A DNA stretch of 45,816 nucleotides, from the NCBI GenBank assembly GCA_027488395.1, contig JAIYBT010000027.1:1-45816 (forward strand), written 5' to 3'. Source of the DNA: Methylophilaceae bacterium (lineage in GTDB: Bacteria > Pseudomonadota > Gammaproteobacteria > Burkholderiales > Methylophilaceae). This document shows, in pieces, positions 1 to 8,526 of this stretch. Each line of letters begins with the position of its first letter. Position 1 is the stretch's first letter. The position numbers and the translations under genes are program-made. The notes under the pieces were generated by a model, which searched no databases, was not told the DNA's origin, and saw only the letters and a program-made list of their open reading frames with translations.

Positions 1-416
1 AGAGGCGAAAAGCAATGGCGCAATCAAAGTGATAGTCACATAGCAATCCTGACAACTTTCAACCACGCACTGTATACGGGCCCCATTTGCCGCGCCGAGT
101 AGCGCAGGCAAAATAAGATCAAGCGAGCGTCTGTTTGAGCTCCACGGTTGCTTGCGGGGTGTGCAAGCAACTAGGGCGAGTTACGCGAGCGCTTATTTTG
201 ATGAGCAACGCAGGAGATAAGCGGCAGTTGGGGTGTCTTGTTCTTTGCCTTCTTTCTTATGGACAAGCATAAGAAAGAACGGTCGCCGAGGGGCGAAAAG
301 CAACATCACCGCCCTATCCAGCATCCATCAAAGTACATTAAACCGCTGCTATCAAAACGCCTCATTTGACACGTAATGCCCGATGAGGTGTTAATCAACC
401 CCTAAAGTTCAACCAA
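1..416. other. Gene-free left edge
   Basis: No credible coding region is seen here. The stretch holds a structured dispersed repeat (about 91-303) and, at its extreme left, the short motif GGCGAAAAGCAA (4-15) that also ends that repeat (292-303), so the window probably opens in the tail of a neighbouring copy. A weak stem (360-365 with 383-388) lies just downstream of the efflux operon on the minus strand and is followed by CGTTTTG there. It could be a poor terminator, but it has only six pairs and a long loop. Confidence 0.6.
91..303. repeat. Structured intergenic repeat with two perfect hairpins
   Basis: Contains a 9-bp perfect inverted repeat (147-155 with 163-171, 7-nt loop) and a 12-bp perfect inverted repeat (250-261 with 268-279, loop GACAAG). 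A 9-bp pair also links CAAAATAAG (109-117) with CTTATTTTG (192-200). GAGTAGCGCAGG (96-107) recurs as GAGCAACGCAGG (203-214). From memory, the order (CGCCGAG..CGCAGG, then TTTCTT-hairpin-AAGAAA, then GGGGCGAAA) resembles repeats dispersed in beta- and gammaproteobacterial genomes. That family assignment is recollection, while the hairpins are directly visible. Confidence 0.55.
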
Positions 417-1880
417 CTATTTTGCAGCACCCGGTGTTTGCACCCACTGCGCTTGGTCCCATCCACCCCCAAGCGCTTTAAACAAGGCAACACTGGCGGC
501 TAAGGTATTTTGACGGTTTTGCACCAAGGTTTGTGTGGCCTCGTTGTAGTTACGTTGTGCATCCAATACTTGTAAATAGCTTGAATAGCCGGCTTTATAA
601 CGATTTTGGGCCACTTTCAAAATATTAGCGGTGATATCGACACGTTGTTGCGCAACCGTTTCTACCTCTCGGTAACGCCGACCATTCACCAGCGCATCGT
701 TCACTTCAGTAAAGGCAGTTCTGAGCGTATTTTGGTAGCCAATCACCGCTTGTTTTTGTACCGCTGAGGCTTGATCGACTCTGGCATTGAGACGGCCTGC
801 ATTAAAAATTGGCAAACTTGCGGAAAATCCCGCTGTAAAGATACGTGCGGGGCTGGTAAGGATATCGCTAAGCACTAGACTTTCACCGCCGAACGCACTC
901 GTCAGTGAAAAAGTTGGATACAACGCCGCTTTGGCTAGGCCCAGATTGGCATTGGCATACACCAATTGTTGCTCGGCTTGTTGCACATCTGGACGCGCTT
1001 CCATTAAGCGTGAGGGCAGACCAGTGGGTGGCACTGGTGGCACGGGTAATTGCATCAAACTGCCGCGTGCAATACGCACGCTAAAATCGTTGGTTAACAA
1101 CCCCAATTGATGTTCACTAATGCTGCGAAGACGCGCTAGCTCCAACGCTTGTGCATGCAAATTGGTCACGATCAACTCCGCTTGATGCACATCGAGGGCG
1201 GTACCTACGCCTGCATCCACTTGCTGGCGGGTCATGGTTAAACTTTCTTCTGCGGTCTTCAGATTGTCTTGATTAGCGGCCAATTGCGCATCAATACTCC
1301 GCACCGCCAAATAATGCCCAGCTACCAAGCTGACTAACGACCAGCGTACCGTTTCTTTCGCATATCGGGTTGCAAGCAGATTGGCACGTGCGCCAGCGTT
1401 GGCAGTTTTTAACTTACCCCATACATCAAGTTCGATACTGGCGTTAAAGGCTAGTTTAAAATCGTTGCGTGGGTTCACTCCAAACACAGGGTTGGCGCCT
1501 GCCGCCGTAATTCGGTTGCGCGTATTGGTACTATCTAGCGTGACGGTGGGCAACAAATTACCAGCAATTTCACGCACTTGTGCATCGGCTTGCTCAATGC
1601 GCGCCACTGCCAACTGCACATCGCCGTTATTGGCAACCGCTTTCTCTTCTAGGCTATTGAGGGTGGGGTCGTTCAACAGCGTCCACCACTGCTGCAGGGC
1701 CAATGGCGCTCCCGCCTGTTCGACACTACTTGGTTCATTGAAGGTGGTCGGGATAGGCGCTTCAGGGCGGTTAAACAACGGGCCAAGCACTTGGCAACCC
1801 GTCAGCGTGGTGGATAACAACACGGCCAGCGCTGAGCGACGTAACGGCAAGTGGTTAAAAAGGTCATTCATCAGGTTCAT
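417..1880 (-). CDS. RND efflux outer-membrane lipoprotein (OprM/NodT family)
   Basis: 487 aa outer-membrane channel of a tripartite drug-efflux system. The N-terminus has a lipoprotein signal with lipobox LTGC (Cys29), followed by two TolC-like repeats rich in coiled-coil heptads. Typical family signatures are SIELDVWGKL in the first half and ASLPIFNAGR in the second. The length is normal for OprM/TtgC/AdeK proteins. It is the last gene of the operon, and its ATG overlaps the pump stop codon as ATGA (1877-1880), so translation is probably coupled. It forms the duct through which substrates from the RND pump leave the cell. Family assignment is secure; substrates are unknown. Confidence 0.95.
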   Translation of the reverse strand: MNLMNDLFNHLPLRRSALAVLLSTTLTGCQVLGPLFNRPEAPIPTTFNEPSSVEQAGAPLALQQWWTLLNDPTLNSLEEKAVANNGDVQLAVARIEQADAQVREIAGNLLPTVTLDSTNTRNRITAAGANPVFGVNPRNDFKLAFNASIELDVWGKLKTANAGARANLLATRYAKETVRWSLVSLVAGHYLAVRSIDAQLAANQDNLKTAEESLTMTRQQVDAGVGTALDVHQAELIVTNLHAQALELARLRSISEHQLGLLTNDFSVRIARGSLMQLPVPPVPPTGLPSRLMEARPDVQQAEQQLVYANANLGLAKAALYPTFSLTSAFGGESLVLSDILTSPARIFTAGFSASLPIFNAGRLNARVDQASAVQKQAVIGYQNTLRTAFTEVNDALVNGRRYREVETVAQQRVDITANILKVAQNRYKAGYSSYLQVLDAQRNYNEATQTLVQNRQNTLAASVALFKALGGGWDQAQWVQTPGAAK

Positions 1881-4800
1881 ACCGAAGCCTCATCTGCAAG
1901 GTGTCCGTGGTGACGCACTTTGTTGGGGTTGGTCAACCAGGTAAAAAATAAGGGAATAAAAATGGTTGCAATAAAGGTGGCCAACAACATGCCGCCCAAT
2001 ACGCCAGTGCCCATCGATTGACGAGCGGCTGCGCCTGCCCCGGTGGCGATTACCAACGGGATGATACCCAACACAAAGGCCATCGAGGTCATGACAATGG
2101 GTCTGAAGCGCAAGCGTGCCGCCTCCAGCGCTGCTTGCGCAACTGGCATGCCTTCTTCCATTTTTTGCGAGGCAAATTCAACGATTAAAATCGCATTCTT
2201 AGCGGCTAAACCAATCAAAGTAATTAAGCCAATTTGAAAATAGATATCATTGTTCATGCCACGGGTGAGCACCGCAATCAGCGCTCCTGTCATCGCAAAT
2301 GGAATCGCCATGATCACCGCCAAGGGTAAAGACCAGGTTTCAAATTGTGCTGCCAAAATCAAGAACACCATCACCGTGGCAAAGCCAAATGCAATCAAGG
2401 CGGCTGAACCCGTGCGTTTTTCTTGGTAAGCCTGACCTGTCCATGCGATTTGATATCCGTCTGGCAAGTTTTCTTTTGCAATTTTTTCGACCAGTTTGAT
2501 GGCATCGCCTGAGCTCACGCCAGGGGCGCCACTGCCAAATACCTTGGCTGAAAGTAGGCCGTTGTAACGCTCCAATTGCTCGGCACCGACAATATTATTG
2601 ACTTTACTCAACGCGGATAACGGAATCATATTGCCATTCGGTGCCGCTGGTGTCGGTTGGCTGCGCACGTAGACTTTACCTAAGTCTGAGGCCTGCATAC
2701 GGTAATCAGCCTCGGCTTGTAGTTGCACACGGTAAGTGCGGCCATTACGGTTAAAATCGTTGACGTAATAAGCGCCCATCGTGCTTTGCAAGGTGGTGTA
2801 AATATCCGAGATTTTCACGTTTTGCGATAGCGCTTTTGCCTCGTCCACCTCGATAAAAAGTTGCGGTACGGTGGGCCTAAAAAAACTATTAATCGCGGTT
2901 AATTGCGGATTGGCACGCATGGTATCCATAAAGTTGTTCATTACTTGCGCCAACTTAATGGGATCGGTATCCCGCTGACTTTGTACATACACTTCAAAGC
3001 CACCCGCAGCGCCCAAGCCACGAATCGCAGGCGGGTTAACCGCAAAGCCTAAGCCATCAGGTTGGCCCATGCCGATACCGGTTAATTTACCCACCATGTC
3101 TTTGGCACTACTTTGCCGCAGCGACCAATCTTTCATACGCACAAACATGGTGGCTGCACTGGTTTTATTGGCGCCTGACAGTAATTCATAGCCATTGACC
3201 GCAAACTCATGCGCGGTGGCAGGATCTTTAGCAATGGTGGCACGGATATTTTCTGTGGTTTGTGCAGAGCGACGTAAGGTCGCGCCATCTGGCAAACTCA
3301 CCACGGTAATCACGTAGCCTTGGTCTTCTTCGGGGACAAATCCGCCTGGAACCAGCCTAAACAAGATCACCATCGCCACTAAAAACCCTGCAAAGACTAC
3401 TGCGCCTATCAGCTTGTGCCGTAATGTGGTGTTGACGATGCCTGTGTATAAGCCGGTAAAGCGTTCAAAGCCTCGGTTAAACCGTCTGAAAAAGGCATTT
3501 TCATGATGATTATGTTGCAAAATCATGGCGCACAAGGCAGGGGTCAGGGTTAACGCCACCACGCCAGAAATCACCACGGAGATGGCGACCGTGACTGCAA
3601 ATTGACGATACAACTCACCCGCAATCCCGCCTTGAAATGCCACCGGCACAAACACTGCACATAACACCAGCACAATCGCCACCACGGCTGCTTGCACTTG
3701 CGCGATAGATTTAATCGCGGCATTGAGTGGGCTTAAACCCTCCTCTTTCATTAAGCGCTCTGTATTTTCGAGCACCACAATCGCATCGTCTACCACAATA
3801 CCAATGGCTAAAATCATGGCAAACAGGGTGAGCAAATTGATGGAAAAGCCAAACAAATACAAGCCGGCAAAGGTACCAATAATTGAAATTGGTACTGCAA
3901 TCATTGGGATCAGGGTTGCTCGCCAGCTTTGTAAGAACAAGAACACCACCAACACCACGAGGAGCAACGCTTCGCCAAAGGTATGAAATACCTCTTTAAT
4001 GGTGGCTTTCACGAAATCACTGGTGTCATAGGGAATGTTATATTCCATGCCCTCTGGGAAATGCGTTTTTAAATCCTCAATTTTGGCTTTAATGGCGTTG
4101 GCAGTATCCAAGGCATTGGCACCACTTTGCAAGAAAATCGGCATCGCGACGCCTGGCTGACCGTCCAAGGCTGAAGTCACGTTATAGTTTTGCGCACCTA
4201 ATTCAATGCGCGCTACATCTTTTAAGCGTAATACGCCACTGGGCCCTTGGGCGCGTAACATAATATTGCCAAACTGCTCGGGGTCAATTAAGCGCCCTTT
4301 TGCCGTCACGGTGTAGACCAATTGCTGGCTAGACGGTGCGGGTTCAGCCCCAATTTTGCCTGCCGCGTATTGCGCGTTTTGCGCGCTGATGGCAGCGGCA
4401 ATATCAGAAGTGGTGACGCCCAATTGCGCCATGCGGTCAGGGCGCAACCAAACCCGCATTGCATAATCTTGACCGCCAAAAATGGTGACATCACCCACCC
4501 CTTTCACCCGTTTGAACTCATCGAGAATATTGAGGGCGGCGTAGTTACTTAAATACAAACGGTTATGTTGTTTGTTTTTAGACGTTAACATCACCACCAA
4601 CAAAATATCGTTGGAGCGTTTTTGCACCACCACGCCATTACGACGCACATCTTCTGGCAAGCGAGGGGAAGCGATATTGACACGATTGCTGACGTTGAAG
4701 GTGGCTTGATCGACGTTGGTGCCAATATCAAACGTTGCGGTAATGGTCAATGTCCCGCTGCTGTCTGCACTCGAGTTAAAGTACAGTAGATTTTCAACGC

Positions 4801-5011
4801 CACTGAGCTGCTCTTCAATCGGTGCCGCCACGGTCTTGGCCAAGGTCTCGGCGTTGGCCCCTGGATAACTCGCCGTGATGATCACGGTCGGTGGTGCAAT
4901 TTGCGGATATTGCGCAATCGGCAATTTAAAGGCCGCGGCCAGCCCAGCCAACACAATTATGATGGAGAGCACACTCGCAAAAATTGGACGTGTAATAAAA
5001 AATCGGGTCAT
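1877..5011 (-). CDS. RND multidrug efflux pump, inner-membrane HAE1 family (AcrB/MexB-like)
   Basis: 1044 aa, the usual size for a hydrophobe/amphiphile RND transporter. It carries an N-terminal membrane helix, two large periplasmic loops and two bundles of membrane helices. The proton-relay acidic pair is present in IGIVVDDAIV (about residue 406), and the matching lysine lies in LAAKNAILIVEFA in the second bundle. The start ATG has an AGGG ribosome site. It sits between its adaptor (93 bp upstream) and its outer-membrane partner (4-bp overlap), so the three form one operon. It is likely a drug/proton antiporter of the AcrB/MexB/TtgB type; its substrate range cannot be read from sequence. Confidence 0.97.
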   Translation of the reverse strand: MTRFFITRPIFASVLSIIIVLAGLAAAFKLPIAQYPQIAPPTVIITASYPGANAETLAKTVAAPIEEQLSGVENLLYFNSSADSSGTLTITATFDIGTNVDQATFNVSNRVNIASPRLPEDVRRNGVVVQKRSNDILLVVMLTSKNKQHNRLYLSNYAALNILDEFKRVKGVGDVTIFGGQDYAMRVWLRPDRMAQLGVTTSDIAAAISAQNAQYAAGKIGAEPAPSSQQLVYTVTAKGRLIDPEQFGNIMLRAQGPSGVLRLKDVARIELGAQNYNVTSALDGQPGVAMPIFLQSGANALDTANAIKAKIEDLKTHFPEGMEYNIPYDTSDFVKATIKEVFHTFGEALLLVVLVVFLFLQSWRATLIPMIAVPISIIGTFAGLYLFGFSINLLTLFAMILAIGIVVDDAIVVLENTERLMKEEGLSPLNAAIKSIAQVQAAVVAIVLVLCAVFVPVAFQGGIAGELYRQFAVTVAISVVISGVVALTLTPALCAMILQHNHHENAFFRRFNRGFERFTGLYTGIVNTTLRHKLIGAVVFAGFLVAMVILFRLVPGGFVPEEDQGYVITVVSLPDGATLRRSAQTTENIRATIAKDPATAHEFAVNGYELLSGANKTSAATMFVRMKDWSLRQSSAKDMVGKLTGIGMGQPDGLGFAVNPPAIRGLGAAGGFEVYVQSQRDTDPIKLAQVMNNFMDTMRANPQLTAINSFFRPTVPQLFIEVDEAKALSQNVKISDIYTTLQSTMGAYYVNDFNRNGRTYRVQLQAEADYRMQASDLGKVYVRSQPTPAAPNGNMIPLSALSKVNNIVGAEQLERYNGLLSAKVFGSGAPGVSSGDAIKLVEKIAKENLPDGYQIAWTGQAYQEKRTGSAALIAFGFATVMVFLILAAQFETWSLPLAVIMAIPFAMTGALIAVLTRGMNNDIYFQIGLITLIGLAAKNAILIVEFASQKMEEGMPVAQAALEAARLRFRPIVMTSMAFVLGIIPLVIATGAGAAARQSMGTGVLGGMLLATFIATIFIPLFFTWLTNPNKVRHHGHLADEASV

Positions 5012-5104
5012 TTCATTATCCCTGGTCTGGCATCACCGAGCGTGATTGCCTTGGCATTACGGCAGGTTGATTGCCGAGTAACCGATTAAACATGTGAATA
5101 TGGC

Positions 5105-6271
5105 TTATGCGCGTGTTGCGCCCGGATTGGCTGAAAAAGGGGGTTCTGGCGCATGTGGTGCGACAGGTGCACCGGGACGCACTTTAATTAAGTTATCAAT
5201 AATGACTTGTTCGCCTGCTTTGACGCCATCTAACAAAATCCAACGGTCTTGATACCAGCCACCCTCAGTAATTGGGCGTACGACAGCCACGGTTTGTCCT
5301 TGGGCATTTTTCTCAGCCACATAGACAAAGCGACCTTGTTGCCCGGTTAATACCGCAGTCTGTGGTACCAAATACACGCCATCTTTAGTGCCTGTGGTTA
5401 ATCGCACCCGTACGAACTGACCTGGCATTAATTGTTGATCGCGATTGACAAATTCTGCACGTAACTGCTGCGTACCCAACGTTGGATCGATCTGACTGGC
5501 TGAAAAGTTAATATGGCCAGTCGCGGGAAAATCTTTGCCATCGGCCAACACTAAATTGACTGCTTTCACCATCCCAGGGCGTAAATGACCACCCAAAGTC
5601 AGCAAATCGGATTCCGATAAACTAAACCGTACCCAAATCGGCGACACTTGCACGATGGTACTTAACAAGCTGGTGTTAGCGTTGACTAAAGCCCCTTCGG
5701 ATAACTCGAAGCGACCACTGATACCACTCTCAGGCGCTTTCACGGTGGTGTAGGATAAATTTAATTCAGCTTCACGTAATTGGGCCTGATACTGCATCAT
5801 GGTTGCCGTCGCCACATTATTATCCGAAGCTGCGGTGTCATATTCGCGCTGACTGATAGAGCGACTCTCCAACAATCCTTTTAACCGTTGCGCCTCACGT
5901 GCCGTTTGCTCAATTCTGGCTTTTTGTTGTGCCACCAATGCACGCGCCTGATCCACCGACAGTTGAAATGGCGCAGGGTCAATCAAAAACATCGGTTGAC
6001 CCGCTTTGATTGGGGCGCCTTCTGTATAAAGCCGTTTGAGAATAATGCCGCCCACCCGCGGACGCACCTCAATTTGCTTAGCGCCCTCTGTTTGCGCAAC
6101 CACCTCGGTTTGCACTGGCACCGAAGAGACCGTTAACGTTTGCACACTGACTGGCATGGCTGCTGGCGGTGGCGCGACTTCTTTGGATGCATTCCCGCAA
6201 GCATTTAGTCCCAGCGTAACGGCCATAACCGATACCGCTTGTCCCAGCCGTAAATACTGTGAATTCAACAT
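5105..6271 (-). CDS. RND efflux periplasmic adaptor (membrane fusion protein, AcrA/MexA-like)
   Basis: 388 aa lipoprotein with lipobox LNAC (Cys25). It has the adaptor plan: a barrel-sandwich half starting near VRPRVGG, a coiled-coil hairpin rich in Ala, Gln and Arg (about 100-170), the returning lipoyl half (YTTVKAPESG), a beta-barrel, and a membrane-proximal C-terminus ending in a Pro/Ala-rich tail. It bridges pump and outer-membrane channel. It is the first gene of the operon and is divergent from the TetR-type regulator at 6462, with palindromes in between. Function by family is clear; its substrate is not. Confidence 0.95.
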   Translation of the reverse strand: MLNSQYLRLGQAVSVMAVTLGLNACGNASKEVAPPPAAMPVSVQTLTVSSVPVQTEVVAQTEGAKQIEVRPRVGGIILKRLYTEGAPIKAGQPMFLIDPAPFQLSVDQARALVAQQKARIEQTAREAQRLKGLLESRSISQREYDTAASDNNVATATMMQYQAQLREAELNLSYTTVKAPESGISGRFELSEGALVNANTSLLSTIVQVSPIWVRFSLSESDLLTLGGHLRPGMVKAVNLVLADGKDFPATGHINFSASQIDPTLGTQQLRAEFVNRDQQLMPGQFVRVRLTTGTKDGVYLVPQTAVLTGQQGRFVYVAEKNAQGQTVAVVRPITEGGWYQDRWILLDGVKAGEQVIIDNLIKVRPGAPVAPHAPEPPFSANPGATRA

Positions 6272-6305
6272 GTTAACCTCTGACTGTTATTAAAATTGAC
6301 TTGAT

Positions 6306-6336
6306 TACATACACAATTGAATGTATATTATATACA
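6306..6336. promoter_or_regulatory. AcrR-box-like operator between efflux operon and its regulator
   Basis: TACATACA, a 4-nt spacer, then TGAATGTATATT (6306-6329) resembles, from memory, the 24-bp palindrome bound by E. coli AcrR, in which TACATACATT faces AATGTATGTA. It overlaps a second perfect palindrome, TGTATAT-T-ATATACA (6322-6336), and ATGTATGTATGTA repeats follow (6340-6352). The position, in the 190-bp divergent intergenic region, is where a local TetR-family repressor would act on both its own gene and the pump operon. Confidence 0.5.
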
Positions 6337-6461
6337 AACATGTATGTATGTAAATAGGGTTTATAAAAAAATCATCGTTTAGCCAAGCGACGCTTAACAA
6401 AGGATGAAGGTCAGATCAGTGCATCGTTTTTGCACAAGAGAATAAGGAAACAATAGCAACC

Positions 6462-7082
6462 ATGGTCAGAAAAACAAAAGAAGATGCAGCCATCACTCGC
6501 TTGCGAATCATCGATGCGGCCCGTGAAATGTTTCTCGCCAAAGGCGTGAGCCGCACTAGTTTAGAACAGATTGCTACGCAAGCAGGGGTCACGCGAGGCG
6601 CCGTGTATTGGCACTTTCAAAACAAAGCCGAACTATTTTATGCCATGCGCGAACAAGTGTTTTTGCCCTTGATTGACCGCATGGATGACACCTTGCAAAT
6701 GGATGACTGCGTCACCGACCCATTGGGTCGCATTCGCCAACACCTGGAACACACCATCCAAGTGCTAGACCAAGATCAAACCACCCGGCAAACCTATGAA
6801 GTGATGATGTCAAAATGTGAATATGTGGATGAGTTTGCTGAAGTATTGAAATCTATCCTTAGTAATTGCAGTGGCTTGGTCTATAAAATGGAGCTGGCCT
6901 ATGCCAAGGCGCAGCAATTGAATCAAGTGAGCCAACACGTAAGTGCTGCAGAATTGGCAATGGATACCCATTTGTTTTTTAGTGGCTTATTGCACATGTG
7001 GGTAAAAGACCATGCGGGCTTGCTATTTAGAAACCGCGCCTTGGAATTAATCGACACGCACATCCGCTTGCGTAAAAAATAA
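6462..7082 (+). CDS. TetR/AcrR-family transcriptional repressor of the efflux operon
   Basis: 206 aa. The N-terminal TetR DNA-binding domain (about 11-57) is textbook: ITRLRIIDAAREMF, then TSLEQIATQAGVTRGAVYWHF with NKAELF. The C-terminal ligand-binding half matches the AcrR/TtgR/MtrR length and style (YEVMMSKCEYVDEF). An AAGGA ribosome site lies upstream. It is transcribed away from the RND operon, the usual arrangement for a local repressor relieved by pump substrates. That it represses 5105-6271 is inferred from position and from the palindromes between them. Confidence 0.93.
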   Translation: MVRKTKEDAAITRLRIIDAAREMFLAKGVSRTSLEQIATQAGVTRGAVYWHFQNKAELFYAMREQVFLPLIDRMDDTLQMDDCVTDPLGRIRQHLEHTIQVLDQDQTTRQTYEVMMSKCEYVDEFAEVLKSILSNCSGLVYKMELAYAKAQQLNQVSQHVSAAELAMDTHLFFSGLLHMWVKDHAGLLFRNRALELIDTHIRLRKK

Positions 7083-7161
7083 GCAAGCGCATTAACTTCG
7101 CATTCCCTCGGCGCCGATTTACAGTTAAAATACTCAGTCTTTTCACTGACTTATCGCAACC

Positions 7162-8190
7162 ATGCACATCGGCCCGCATCAACTCAAAAATAATCTAGTC
7201 GTCGCCCCCATGGCGGGCGTGACGGACAGACCGTTTCGCATGCTGTGCAAAAAAATGGGCGCGGGATTAGCCGTGTCCGAAATGGTCACATCAAACTCTT
7301 TGCTCTACGGCAGTGAAAAAACCAAACGTCGCGCCAATCACGAAGGCGAAGTCAGCCCTGTCTCCGTACAAATTGCGGGGGCCGAACCAGCGATGATGGC
7401 AGAAGCAGCGCGACACAATGTCGAGAATGGCGCTCAAATCATTGATATTAATATGGGTTGTCCTGCCAAAAAAATCTGTAATGTGATGGCAGGCTCGGCG
7501 CTATTGCGTGACGAACCGCTGGTTGCTCAAATTTTGCGTGCGGTGGTCAATGCAGTGGATGTGCCCGTCACCCTCAAAATTCGTACCGGTTGGGATAGGC
7601 AAAACCGTAATGCCATTCAAATTGCCAAAATGGCAGAAGACCTCGGCGTGCAAGCACTCACGATTCATGGCCGCACGCGTAACGATCTCTACCACGGTGA
7701 TGCTGAATACGACACCATTGCAGCCGTTAAACAAGCGATCCGCATCCCGTTAATTGCCAATGGCGACATCACCACTCCAGAAAAAGCAAAGTTCGTGCTC
7801 GATTACACCCAAGCCGATGCGGTGATGATTGGCCGCGCCGCGCAGGGCAGGCCTTGGATTTTTCGTGAAACCGAACATTTTTTGAATACAGGTGAACATC
7901 TACTGCCACCTACGGTGGATGAAATTCATCAAGTCATGCTCGCACATTTACATGATTTATATGATTTTTATGGTGAGCTCACTGGTATGCGTGTCGCCCG
8001 CAAACACATCTCATGGTACACCAAAGGCTTAGCAGGCTCAGCGGCCTTTAGACACAACATGAACACCTTGCAAACCATCGATTTACAGTTGGATGCAATT
8101 CATCAGTTTTTTGTCGAGTTGCGCAGCAAACATGAGCGCTTAGTGTATGCCGACAGTGATGATCAGGATGCTCAGGAGATGGCGGCTTAA
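7162..8190 (+). CDS. dusB: tRNA-dihydrouridine synthase B
   Basis: 342 aa FMN enzyme that reduces specific uridines in the tRNA D-loop. The N-terminus has the flavin-binding APMAGVTDRPFR, the catalytic cysteine is Cys100 in DINMGCPAKK, and the phosphate-binding segment IANGDI and IGRAAQGRPWIF are present. The C-terminus is slightly longer than in E. coli DusB. Its TAA stop overlaps the fis ATG (TAATG), giving the conserved dusB-fis operon. A TTAAAAT box lies about 35 bp upstream and may be the -10 of its promoter. No strong ribosome site is seen. Confidence 0.97.
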   Translation: MHIGPHQLKNNLVVAPMAGVTDRPFRMLCKKMGAGLAVSEMVTSNSLLYGSEKTKRRANHEGEVSPVSVQIAGAEPAMMAEAARHNVENGAQIIDINMGCPAKKICNVMAGSALLRDEPLVAQILRAVVNAVDVPVTLKIRTGWDRQNRNAIQIAKMAEDLGVQALTIHGRTRNDLYHGDAEYDTIAAVKQAIRIPLIANGDITTPEKAKFVLDYTQADAVMIGRAAQGRPWIFRETEHFLNTGEHLLPPTVDEIHQVMLAHLHDLYDFYGELTGMRVARKHISWYTKGLAGSAAFRHNMNTLQTIDLQLDAIHQFFVELRSKHERLVYADSDDQDAQEMAA

Positions 8191-8426
8191 TGGAAACCGA
8201 TTGCAAATTAAGTGTCGCCATCCGCGAATCATTGGATGACTACTTCACGCATTTAGACGGCGAGCCGCCACATGCCATTTATGACATGGTGTTGGGGTGC
8301 GTCGAAAAACCAATGCTTGCGTATGTACTTAACAAAGTCGGGGGTAATCAAAGCAAAGCAGCAGAAGTGCTTGGTATCAACCGCAACACCTTAAGAAAAA
8401 AAATGGCCAGCTATGGCCTAGAATAA
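8190..8426 (+). CDS. fis: Fis-family nucleoid DNA-binding protein
   Basis: 78 aa, shorter than the 98-aa E. coli Fis and typical of betaproteobacterial Fis. The C-terminal helix-turn-helix is intact (NQSKAAEVLGINRNTLRKKM, about 53-72). The N-terminus lacks the long beta-hairpin arms E. coli Fis uses with Hin/Gin recombinases. It overlaps dusB by one base and is co-transcribed with it. By family it bends DNA and modulates stable-RNA promoters and chromosome architecture. Confidence 0.95.
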   Translation: METDCKLSVAIRESLDDYFTHLDGEPPHAIYDMVLGCVEKPMLAYVLNKVGGNQSKAAEVLGINRNTLRKKMASYGLE

Positions 8427-8526
8427 TCCTAACAAAGCCATTGAATCACCTGATGTTTTCAACGTGTTTACCTGTTTGTGCACTAGCAAATGTCAATCCC
8501 ACTCAACGATAATTTATTGATCCAAT

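Noticed and set aside
360..388. CCTCAT..ATGAGG stem as terminator of the efflux operon
   Set aside because: Only six pairs with a 17-nt loop and a weak T-run; too poor to annotate.
1381..1944. 187-aa plus-strand reading frame opposite the efflux outer-membrane gene
   Set aside because: Antisense to a clear OprM-family gene; composition is that of a shadow frame.
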